From DASSQJ01 sp963772645 (GTDB taxonomy: Bacteria; Actinomycetota; Actinomycetes; Actinomycetales; Dermatophilaceae), in contig CAVYYD010000015.1 of the NCBI GenBank assembly GCA_963772645.1, positions 62,001 through 126,000 on the forward strand: DNA of 64,000 nucleotides, read 5' to 3'. Position numbers and translations under genes: made by a program. The notes beneath the pieces are model-generated. The model had not been told where the DNA came from, did no database searches, and saw nothing but the letters and a program-made list of their open reading frames with translations. The stretch's first letter is position 1. Every line of letters begins with the position of its first letter. This document shows positions 58,146-64,000 of the stretch, piece by piece.

Positions 58146-58778
58146 ATGCGCATCGTCCATCTCGGCTTCGCGCCGGATCTCGTCGACTACGAGGAGGCCT
58201 GGGCCACCCAGCGTGAGGTGCACGCCCAGGTCGTCGACGGCAGCCTGCCGGACACCACGCTGCTCCTCGAGCACGCTCCGGTCTACACCGCGGGGAAGCG
58301 CACCGAGCCGCGCGAGCGCCCGGTCGACGGCACCCCGGTCGTCGATGTCGACCGGGGCGGCAAGATCACCTGGCACGGCCCGGGCCAGCTCGTCGGCTAC
58401 CCGATCGTGCGCCTGCCGGAGGTGCCGATCGACGTGGTGGCCCACGTCCGCAGGCTCGAGGAGGTCATGATCCGCACCTGCCGTGAGTTCGGCGTCGAGG
58501 TCGTCCGGGTCGAGGGCCGCAGCGGGGTGTGGGTACTCGCCGACGACCGTGGCCCGGACCGCAAGCTCGGTGCCATCGGCGTGCGGGTCAGCAGGCGGGT
58601 CACGATGCACGGGTTCGCCCTCAACTGTGACTGCGACCTCGCCTGGGCCGGCCCGATCATCCCGTGCGGCATCAGCGACGCCGGAGTCTCCTCGCTGACC
58701 CGGCAGGCCGGGCGCACGGTCACCGTGCAGGACGTCCTGCCCTATGCCGAGAAGCACCTGGCCGACGTCCTCGGCTGA
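58146..58778 (+). CDS. lipB: Lipoyl(octanoyl) transferase LipB
   Basis: A 210-residue enzyme that moves octanoate from acyl carrier protein to lipoyl domains. It shows TLLLEHAPVYTAGKRTEPRE, VDRGGKITWHGPGQLVGYPI, the catalytic lysine in DRKLGAIGVRVSRRV (near 140) and the cysteine in PIIPCGISDAGVSSL (near 174). It precedes lipA, which adds the sulfurs, and its targets include the SucB lipoyl domains encoded upstream. It has its own leaderless-type promoter. Confidence 0.96.
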   Translation: MRIVHLGFAPDLVDYEEAWATQREVHAQVVDGSLPDTTLLLEHAPVYTAGKRTEPRERPVDGTPVVDVDRGGKITWHGPGQLVGYPIVRLPEVPIDVVAHVRRLEEVMIRTCREFGVEVVRVEGRSGVWVLADDRGPDRKLGAIGVRVSRRVTMHGFALNCDCDLAWAGPIIPCGISDAGVSSLTRQAGRTVTVQDVLPYAEKHLADVLG

Positions 58779-58808
58779 GGCCACCCCTCCCTCCTTGGCC
58801 GCCTGCCG

Positions 58809-58872
58809 CCGGACGTCCGGCACCTCGGCGGCCCACGGGCCCACTTGGCCGGACGTCCCGGGCCTCGGCGGC
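58809..58872. repeat. Two palindromic direct repeats upstream of lipA
   Basis: CCGGACGTCC-N4-CCTCGGCGGC occurs at 58809-58832 and again at 58849-58872, exactly 40 bp apart. The first copy includes the perfect 12-base palindrome CCGGACGTCCGG. Both lie between lipB and the lipA -10 at 58879, where an activator or repressor would bind. No known operator matches. Confidence 0.5.
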
Positions 58873-58878
58873 GCGACG

Positions 58879-58884
58879 TAGGCT
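58879..58884 (+). promoter_or_regulatory. -10 element for lipA, leaderless start
   Basis: TAGGCT ends 7 nt before the GTG at 58892, just downstream of the paired repeats. Confidence 0.55.
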
Positions 58885-58891
58885 GGTGCGC

Positions 58892-59917
58892 GTGACTGTC
58901 GCACCTGAGGGACGCCGCCTGCTGCGGGTCGAGGCCCGCAACGCCGAGACACCGATCGAGCGCAAGCCCGAGTGGATCCGCACGACCGCGAGGATGGGTC
59001 CGGAGTTCACCCAGATCCACTCGATGGTCAAGGGCCAGGGCCTGCACACCGTGTGCCAGGAGGCCGCCTGCCCCAACATCTTCGAGTGCTGGGAGGACCG
59101 CGAGGCGACCTTCCTCATCGGCGGCGACACCTGCACCCGCCGGTGCGACTTCTGCGACATCGCCACCGGGCGCCCACAGCCGCTCGACCTCGACGAGCCG
59201 CGGCGGGTCGCCGAGTCGGTCGCCGCGATGGGGCTGCGCTACTCCACCGTCACCGGCGTGGCCCGTGACGACCAGCCCGACGGGGCCGCCGGCCTCTACG
59301 CCGAGACGATCCGCGCGATCCACGCCCTGAACCCGAACACCGGCGTCGAGATCCTGCCTCCGGACTTCGGGGCCCGCCCCGAGCTGGTCGGGCAGGTGTT
59401 CGACGCCCGCCCGGAGGTGTTCGCCCACAACCTCGAGACCGTGCCCCGCATCTTCCGCCGCATCCGGCCCGCCTTCACCTACGAGAAGTCGCTGCAGGTG
59501 ATCTCGATGGCCCGCGAGGCGGGCCTGGTCACCAAGTCCAACCTCATCCTCGGCATGGGCGAGGAGGACCACGAGGTCGAGGGCGCCATCCGCGACCTGA
59601 ACGAGGCCGGCTGCGACATCCTCACCATCACCCAGTACCTGCGGCCCTCCCCGACCCACCACCCGATCGACCGCTGGGTCAAGCCGGAGGAGTTCGTCCA
59701 CTGGTCCGAGCTCGCCGAGGAGGTCGGCTTCAAGGGCGTCATGGCCGGCCCGCTCGTCCGGTCCAGCTACCGCGCCGGGCGGCTGTGGGCCACCGCGATG
59801 CGCCGCTGGGGCCGTCCCATCCCCGAGCACCTGGACCACCTCGCCGAGGCCGCCTCCGACCCGGCCCGCCAGGAGGCCTCCGCGCTGGTCGCCCGCGCTG
59901 CGGGGCACGTATCCTGA
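58892..59917 (+). CDS. lipA: Lipoyl synthase
   Basis: A 341-residue radical SAM enzyme that inserts two sulfurs into octanoyl groups. It carries the auxiliary cluster motif CQEAACPNIFEC, the radical SAM motif CTRRCDFCDIATG, and the C-terminal serine ligand in VRSSYRAG. The GTG at 58892 is fixed by the -10 at 58879-58884. A longer frame back into lipB is therefore unlikely. Two [4Fe-4S] clusters must be supplied, which links it to the erpA and sulfur-carrier genes of this window. Confidence 0.96.
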   Translation: MTVAPEGRRLLRVEARNAETPIERKPEWIRTTARMGPEFTQIHSMVKGQGLHTVCQEAACPNIFECWEDREATFLIGGDTCTRRCDFCDIATGRPQPLDLDEPRRVAESVAAMGLRYSTVTGVARDDQPDGAAGLYAETIRAIHALNPNTGVEILPPDFGARPELVGQVFDARPEVFAHNLETVPRIFRRIRPAFTYEKSLQVISMAREAGLVTKSNLILGMGEEDHEVEGAIRDLNEAGCDILTITQYLRPSPTHHPIDRWVKPEEFVHWSELAEEVGFKGVMAGPLVRSSYRAGRLWATAMRRWGRPIPEHLDHLAEAASDPARQEASALVARAAGHVS

Positions 59918-59978
59918 ACCCCGGCCCGCGGCATCGCGCGGGCGCCTGACCACCCGCCGACCAGGAGCGCCCTCCCCC

Positions 59979-60704
59979 GTGTCCGACCAGCCCGCCCAGA
60001 AGACCGGCCGCATCGCCGAGATCCGCCAGGCCTACACGGCCATCAAGTCACTCGACCCCAGGCTCGGCTGGTGGATGCTCGGCGCGGCGCTGCTCACGGC
60101 GGCCGTCGTCGTCGGCGTCGGCGCGGTCGTCGGTGGCGGTTGGCTCTGGTACTCGGTCGCCGTGGCGGTCCCCGCCGCCCTGCTCGCGGCCACCCTGGTG
60201 ATGAACCGCCGGGGCAACCGGGCGATGTACGACGCCCTCGAGGGCCAGGTCGGGGCGGCCGGCGCCGCCCTGACCGGGATGGGCAAGCGCGGCTGGTTCG
60301 CCGAGCAGGAGCCGGTCGCGCTCGAAGGCGCCCGCGGCACCCGGGCCCAGGACATGGCCGGCGCCGCGATGGTCTTCCGCGCCCTCGGCCGGCCCGGCAT
60401 CGTCCTCATCGGCGAGGGCCCCGGGGGCCGGGTGCGGAAGATGCTCAAGCAGGAGGAGAAGAAGGTCGCACGGGTGGCCCCCGGCGTCCCGGTGCACCTC
60501 TGGGTCGTCGGTGACGGCGCGGACGAGGTGCCGATCCGCAAGCTCTCGAGCCGGCTGACCCGGATGAAGCCCGTCCTCACCAAGGCGGAGGTGTCCGTGG
60601 TCAACAAGAGGCTGAAGTCCCTGGGCGGCCTGCGCCCGCCGGTGCCCAAGGGCGTCGACCCCACGAAGGTGCGGATGGACCGCAAGGCGATGCGGGGACG
60701 CTGA
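59979..60704 (+). CDS. DUF4191 domain membrane protein
   Basis: A 241-residue actinobacterial protein (Rv2219-like). It has RIAEIRQAYTAIKSLDPRLG, two membrane segments (WWMLGAALLTAAVVVGVGAV and WYSVAVAVPAALLAATLVMN), then a soluble domain with VFRALGRPGIVLIGEGPGGR, VRKMLKQEEKKVARVAPGVP and a lysine-rich end. Function is unknown. The constant place after lipA suggests a link to lipoate or membrane biology. The GTG start has CAGGAGCG upstream. Confidence 0.87.
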   Translation: MSDQPAQKTGRIAEIRQAYTAIKSLDPRLGWWMLGAALLTAAVVVGVGAVVGGGWLWYSVAVAVPAALLAATLVMNRRGNRAMYDALEGQVGAAGAALTGMGKRGWFAEQEPVALEGARGTRAQDMAGAAMVFRALGRPGIVLIGEGPGGRVRKMLKQEEKKVARVAPGVPVHLWVVGDGADEVPIRKLSSRLTRMKPVLTKAEVSVVNKRLKSLGGLRPPVPKGVDPTKVRMDRKAMRGR

Positions 60705-60713
60705 CCCCCCGGC

Positions 60714-61169
60714 TCAGTACCGTGCTCGGGCCAGCCGGGCCAGGGACAGGCCGATGAGGATGAAGAACACGCCCAGCGCCCCCGCCATGAAGGCGACGCC
60801 GAAGGCGAGCACCGAGGTGAAGAGCGAGGCCCGCAGGAACGAGGCGTCCATGACGGTGGCTCGCTTGGGGTCCTGGCGGTCGAGCTCGGCGTAGGTCTTC
60901 CCGCCGGAGATGTCCAGGGCGTGGTGGTTGATGATGTCGGCCTGCGCGAAGGCGGTCAACGGCCCGTCGACGGCGTCCCCGGCGAACCAGCGGGCGTCGT
61001 CGGCGACGCTGATCTTCTCGTTCGCGAGCTGGCTCTGGACGAGGAACCAGGTGGTGCCGCCGGCGATCGCCATGACGATGCCGACGATGACGAGGATCCA
61101 CCCCGTCGCCTTGACGAGCCCCAGCCCGGCCCGGGGGGCCGCGCGCTCGGTGTCCGTGGTCGTGCTCAT
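60714..61169 (-). CDS. Two-span membrane protein, often mislabelled LigA-like
   Basis: A 151-residue protein with two membrane segments (TGWILVIVGIVMAIAGGTTW and SVLAFGVAFMAGALGVFFIL) and a loop containing EKISVADDARWFAGDAVDGP and INHHALDISGGKTYAELDRQ. Similar actinobacterial proteins are often labelled aromatic ring-opening dioxygenase LigA in databases. The sequence has no dioxygenase fold, so I treat that as a mislabel. The ATG at 61169 has CAGGAGT upstream. Function is unknown. Confidence 0.8.
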   Translation of the reverse strand: MSTTTDTERAAPRAGLGLVKATGWILVIVGIVMAIAGGTTWFLVQSQLANEKISVADDARWFAGDAVDGPLTAFAQADIINHHALDISGGKTYAELDRQDPKRATVMDASFLRASLFTSVLAFGVAFMAGALGVFFILIGLSLARLARARY

Positions 61170-61292
61170 GTCCACTCCTGCCCTCGATGGTCCGCCGGAG
61201 ACCCCGGTACCCGCCATGCTGGTGTCTCGTGGCGCAGACAGCAAACACACAGGAACGTGACCCGCGTCACACTGGGGGGGCGGGTCGGACCG

Positions 61293-61760
61293 TCAGCGGG
61301 GCAGCCGGACCAGCCGGGTGCCGGCGGCGAGGTCGTGCAGTCCCCGCCCGTCCCCGCCGGTGACCAGCGCGGGCAGGACGAGGCAGGCCAGGAGCGTGCG
61401 CACCAGCACCTGGAGGGGGAAGGTGCCGGGCCGGACCTGCCAGACCTGGAGCCGGAGCAGCCGGTGCCCCACCGTCGAGCCGGTGAGCGAGACGAGGAGC
61501 ACGTTGAGCAGGGCGAACACCCCGAGCAGGGCCCACGAGCTCTCGGGTAGGCCGAGCACGAGGCGCGGCACCGGACCGCTCCCGGTGTAGATGTCGAAGG
61601 GCAGGAGGTTGTAGGTGACCAGCGCACTGAGCACCCAGTCGACGACGAACGCCACGAACCGGCGGCCGAAGGGTGCGCCGACCACTGCGGGGGCCCCCGC
61701 GCCGGCACGCTCGGCCGACCCGGCCCCCGGGGCGCTGCGGTCGTCGCGGTCAGCGGTCAC
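61293..61760 (-). CDS. RDD family membrane protein
   Basis: A 155-residue protein with three or four membrane segments and the family motifs GRRFVAFVVDWVLSALVTYN (R-D) and STVGHRLLRLQVWQV, ending GLHDLAAGTRLVRLP (the second D). RDD proteins are poorly understood, and some act in ion transport. The GTG at 61760 lies 7 nt from TACAGT, which favours it over the GTG at 61769. It is divergent from glnA, as in mycobacteria. Confidence 0.87.
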   Translation of the reverse strand: MTADRDDRSAPGAGSAERAGAGAPAVVGAPFGRRFVAFVVDWVLSALVTYNLLPFDIYTGSGPVPRLVLGLPESSWALLGVFALLNVLLVSLTGSTVGHRLLRLQVWQVRPGTFPLQVLVRTLLACLVLPALVTGGDGRGLHDLAAGTRLVRLPR

Positions 61761-61767
61761 GCCCGCC

Positions 61768-61773
61768 ACTGTA
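61768..61773 (-). promoter_or_regulatory. -10 element for the RDD gene, leaderless start
   Basis: Reading leftward, TACAGT ends 7 nt before the GTG at 61760. Confidence 0.5.
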
Positions 61774-61836
61774 GAGGCGTCTCACGGGGGTCCACCCACC
61801 GGTCGCCTCATCCCACCCGTTGATACGTTGGTGCGC

Positions 61837-61874
61837 GTTACACCGGCGAAACGTCCGGGTCACGGCCGGGAAAC
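61837..61874 (+). promoter_or_regulatory. GlnR operator upstream of glnA
   Basis: Four five-base half sites follow each other with exact 6-nt spacing: GTTAC (61837-61841), GAAAC (61848-61852), GTCAC (61859-61863) and GAAAC (61870-61874). This is the a-site/b-site pattern described for GlnR in actinobacteria. It ends 10 bp before the glnA -10, the place expected for an activator. Confidence 0.85.
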
Positions 61875-61884
61875 CGCCCCGGCC

Positions 61885-61890
61885 TAGCGT
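61885..61890 (+). promoter_or_regulatory. -10 element for glnA
   Basis: TAGCGT lies just after the GlnR operator. Transcription from about 61897 would leave a leader of about 54 nt with AGGAGG (61938-61943) before the start codon. Confidence 0.6.
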
Positions 61891-61950
61891 CACCGGCAAC
61901 GCCCCCGGGGCCCGGCATTCGGCCCCAGCACCGAACCAGGAGGTTCAGCT

Positions 61951-63375
61951 TTGTTCAGCTCCGCTGAGGAGGTCCTCGCCTTCATCGAGTCCGAGGACGT
62001 CAAGTTCGTCGACATCCGGTTCTGCGACCTGCCGGGCATCATGCAGCACTTCAACGTGCCGGCGTCCACGGTCGACCAGGACTTCTTCACGAACGGCCAG
62101 ATGTTCGACGGGTCCTCGATCCGCGGCTTCCAGGCCATCCACGAGTCCGACATGAAGCTCATCCCCGACCCCACGACCGCCTTCGTCGACCCGTTCCGGG
62201 CGCAGAAGACCCTGGTGATGAACTTCAGCATCGTCGACCCCTTCACCGGGGAGGCCTACGGGCGCGACCCGCGCAACATCGCCGCGAAGGCGGAGGCCTA
62301 CCTGGCGTCCACCGGCATCGCCGACACCGCCTACTTCGGCGCCGAGGCGGAGTTCTACATCTTCGACGACGTGCGCTTCGAGACCAAGCAGAGCGCGAGC
62401 TACTACTTCATCGACTCGGTCGAGGCGGCCTGGAACACCGGGCGCGCCGAGGAGGGCGGCAACCGCGGCTACAAGACCCGGTACAAGGGCGGCTACTTCC
62501 CGGTACCGCCGGTCGACCACTTCTCGGACACCCGCGACACCATCTGCACGAACCTCGCGGACGTCGGCATCGCGGTCGAGCGCAGCCACCACGAGGTGGG
62601 CACCGCCGGCCAGCAGGAGATCAACTACCGGTTCAACACGCTGCTCCAGTCCGGCGACGACATGATGAAGTTCAAGTACATCGTCAAGAACACCGTCTGG
62701 GAGCTCGGCAAGACGGTCACGTTCATGCCGAAGCCGATCTTCGGCGACAACGGCTCGGGCATGCACACCCACCAGTCGCTGTGGAAGGACGGCGAGCCGC
62801 TCTTCTACGACGAGCGCGGCTACGGCGGCCTGTCCGACATCGCCCGCTGGTACATCGGTGGGCTCCTCAAGCACGCCCCGGCGCTGCTCGCCTTCACCAA
62901 CCCGACGGTGAACAGCTACCACCGCCTGGTCCCGGGCTACGAGGCGCCGGTGAACCTCGTCTACTCGGCGCGCAACCGCTCGGCGTGCGTCCGCATCCCG
63001 ATCACCGGCGACAACCCGAAGGCCAAGCGGATCGAGTTCCGGGTCCCCGACCCCTCCTCCAACCCCTACCTGTGCTTCGCGGCGCAGCTGATGGCGGGGC
63101 TGGACGGCATCAAGAACCGGATCGAGCCGCCGGAGCCGGTCGACAAGGACCTCTACGAGCTGCCCCCGGAGGAGCACGAGTCGATCGCCCAGGTCCCCGG
63201 CTCCCTCCCCGAGGTGCTCGACGCGCTCGAGGCGGACCACGACTTCCTCACCGAGGGTGACGTCTTCACCGAGGACCTCATCGCGGCGTGGGTCGACTGG
63301 AAGCGCAAGAACGAGGTGGACCCGATCCGCTTCCGCCCGCACCCGCACGAGTTCGAGATGTACTTCGACATCTGA
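61951..63375 (+). CDS. glnA: Type I glutamine synthetase
   Basis: A 474-residue enzyme that makes glutamine from glutamate and ammonia. It shows VKFVDIRFCDLPGIMQHFNV, MFDGSSIRGFQAIHESDM, metal ligands in YFGAEAEFYIFDDV, FGDNGSGMHTHQSLWKDGEP, and NLVYSARNRSACVRIP, which contains the tyrosine modified by adenylylation in GSI-beta enzymes. The start codon is TTG, with AGGAGG 7 nt upstream. Expression should respond to nitrogen through the GlnR operator at 61837. It corresponds to GlnA1 of mycobacteria by place and sequence. Confidence 0.97.
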   Translation: MFSSAEEVLAFIESEDVKFVDIRFCDLPGIMQHFNVPASTVDQDFFTNGQMFDGSSIRGFQAIHESDMKLIPDPTTAFVDPFRAQKTLVMNFSIVDPFTGEAYGRDPRNIAAKAEAYLASTGIADTAYFGAEAEFYIFDDVRFETKQSASYYFIDSVEAAWNTGRAEEGGNRGYKTRYKGGYFPVPPVDHFSDTRDTICTNLADVGIAVERSHHEVGTAGQQEINYRFNTLLQSGDDMMKFKYIVKNTVWELGKTVTFMPKPIFGDNGSGMHTHQSLWKDGEPLFYDERGYGGLSDIARWYIGGLLKHAPALLAFTNPTVNSYHRLVPGYEAPVNLVYSARNRSACVRIPITGDNPKAKRIEFRVPDPSSNPYLCFAAQLMAGLDGIKNRIEPPEPVDKDLYELPPEEHESIAQVPGSLPEVLDALEADHDFLTEGDVFTEDLIAAWVDWKRKNEVDPIRFRPHPHEFEMYFDI

Positions 63376-63389
63376 GCACGCGGGAACCC

Positions 63390-63426
63390 GACGGCGCCGC
63401 ACCCCACCCCCGGGGGCGGCGCCGTC
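63390..63426. terminator. Bidirectional terminator after glnA
   Basis: GACGGCGCCGC (63390-63400) pairs perfectly with GCGGCGCCGTC (63416-63426) over a 15-nt loop of mostly C and G. It lies between the convergent ends of glnA and the thioesterase gene. Confidence 0.8.
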
Positions 63427-63450
63427 GCCTGTGCCGGAGTGCCGCCGCCG

Positions 63451-64000
63451 TCAGCGCGGGCGGACGGTGAGGCTCTGGACCAGCGTGCCGAGCGGACCGG
63501 CCGCATCGTGCAGGCGGCTGCTCGTGACCCCGACCCCGTGGTGCCCGAACGTCACCGACACGTCGACCCCCAGCCAGTCCCCGACCGGCTCGCGGAGCAG
63601 GTGGGCGGTGAGGTCGACGTTCGGGAAGTGGACCCGGGACGGGTCGGCGCGCACCGTCATCCCGTTCGCGAGGTCGAGCAGCCCCGCCGCACGCGCCGTC
63701 GCGCCGACCTCCTCGCCGGCCACGAGCGACTGGGTCGTGCGCACCCAGAACCAGCCGCGGCCGGGCGCCTCGAGGTGGCGGCGGAGCCGGACCGAGCGGA
63801 TGAAGCCCCCCGGCCAGGTCTCCGCGGGCGACCAGTCCGGGAGCTCCTCCGGTGCCGGCAGGGCGGTGAAGGGCGAGCCCGCGAGCTCGGCGGTGTCGCG
63901 CGGCTCGAGGAGCCAGGCCCGGAGCAGGACGATGGTGCGGCCCTCGTGGGTCAGCTCCGCCTCGACGAGCTCGATGGTGCGGCCGGGCCGCAGGAGCCTG
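63451..64000 (-). CDS. Acyl-CoA thioesterase-like protein, 3' part
   Basis: A partial protein whose start lies beyond the window. The readable part has LLRPGRTIELVEAELTHEGR near the right edge, then VLLRAWLLEPRDTAELAG, ELPDWSPAETWPGGFIRSVR, WFWVRTTQSLVAGEEVGATA, and DLTAHLLREPVGDWLGVDVS followed by the end LGTLVQSLTVRPR. This matches double-hotdog thioesterase family proteins of actinobacteria, which hydrolyse acyl-CoA. The specific substrate is unknown. The frame is open to the edge. Confidence 0.8.
   Translation of the reverse strand, partial: RLLRPGRTIELVEAELTHEGRTIVLLRAWLLEPRDTAELAGSPFTALPAPEELPDWSPAETWPGGFIRSVRLRRHLEAPGRGWFWVRTTQSLVAGEEVGATARAAGLLDLANGMTVRADPSRVHFPNVDLTAHLLREPVGDWLGVDVSVTFGHHGVGVTSSRLHDAAGPLGTLVQSLTVRPR

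Noticed and set aside
60714..61169. Aromatic ring-opening dioxygenase LigA.
   Set aside because: This label is attached to similar proteins in databases, but the sequence is a two-span membrane protein with no iron ligands or dioxygenase fold.
1..64000. tRNA or rRNA genes, CRISPR arrays, insertion sequences, attachment sites or a replication origin.
   Set aside because: I looked through the gaps on both strands. All are short (under about 230 bp) and none shows a cloverleaf, regular spacer repeats, transposase, integrase or DnaA-box clusters.

Overview
The window is 64 kb of very GC-rich DNA with actinobacterial gene content and gene order. It carries a PASTA-type Ser/Thr kinase, class II DAHP synthase, an actinobacterial bcc-aa3 respiratory gene set, a DnaQ-UvrC fusion, DUF3043 and DUF4191 proteins and a type I glutamine synthetase under a GlnR-like operator. 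From memory, the order (metF, idsA, Rv2175c-like, kinase, aroG, acyltransferase, ArsA, SRPBCC, fadD, exonuclease, trpD, ctaE-qcrCAB, ctaC, adoK, erpA, glycerate kinase, DUF3043, gcvT, pepA, sucB, TIGR01777, lipB, lipA, DUF4191, RDD, glnA) follows the Mycobacterium tuberculosis Rv2172c to Rv2220 stretch. Gene details suggest Micrococcales, perhaps an Intrasporangiaceae-like genus. The family is a guess. This is a core chromosomal region. I see no insertion sequence, prophage, CRISPR array, tRNA or rRNA.

Layout. Positions 1-2343 hold an SOS-boxed mutagenesis operon read leftward (DUF6504, HEPN protein, dnaE2). Positions 2467-9986 hold a tRNA-deacylase-like gene, metF and idsA back to back, an Rv2175c-like DNA-binding protein, a LysM transglycosylase, a four-PASTA kinase and an EamA permease. 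A leftward operon at 10007-15176 joins an acyltransferase, a two-component pair, DAHP synthase and threonine aldolase through overlapping or abutting ends. Another at 15913-19781 carries SRPBCC, ArsA, a DUF5304-like protein, glucokinase and an EEP hydrolase, divergent from fadD. Positions 21644-29082 hold a GT87-like membrane protein, a metallopeptidase-like lipoprotein, the DnaQ-UvrC fusion, a dienelactone hydrolase, a one-domain Lrp protein and trpD with a pseudo-receiver. Positions 29190-37530 encode the respiratory chain: ctaE-qcrC-qcrA-qcrB rightward and ctaC-ctaD-ctaF leftward. Positions 37626-48696 hold a degenerate cysteine-desulfurase-like gene with tusA, then aat, adoK, erpA, glycerate kinase, nadA, an M20 peptidase, DUF3043, gcvT and pepA. 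Positions 49176-53466 hold lpdA, sucB and a TIGR01777 gene. The rest holds a second kinase, an S51 peptidase, an MMPL transporter, lipB, lipA, DUF4191, an RDD protein, glnA and a partial thioesterase.

The genes form recognisable sets: respiration (cta, qcr), lipoate supply and its users (lipB, lipA, sucB, lpdA, gcvT), Fe-S and sulfur handling (erpA, tusA, the desulfurase-like protein, with the Fe-S enzymes NadA and LipA), and nitrogen assimilation (glnA).

Two features run through the window. First, at least 20 genes start 6-8 nt downstream of a TANNNT-like -10 element, which implies leaderless transcripts. Second, many genes in positions 1-7000 and 49200-53030 are broken by single-base indels whose pieces still form complete, conserved proteins. 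I read these as sequence errors rather than gene loss. Broken genes are typed 'pseudogene' here only to flag the disrupted frame.
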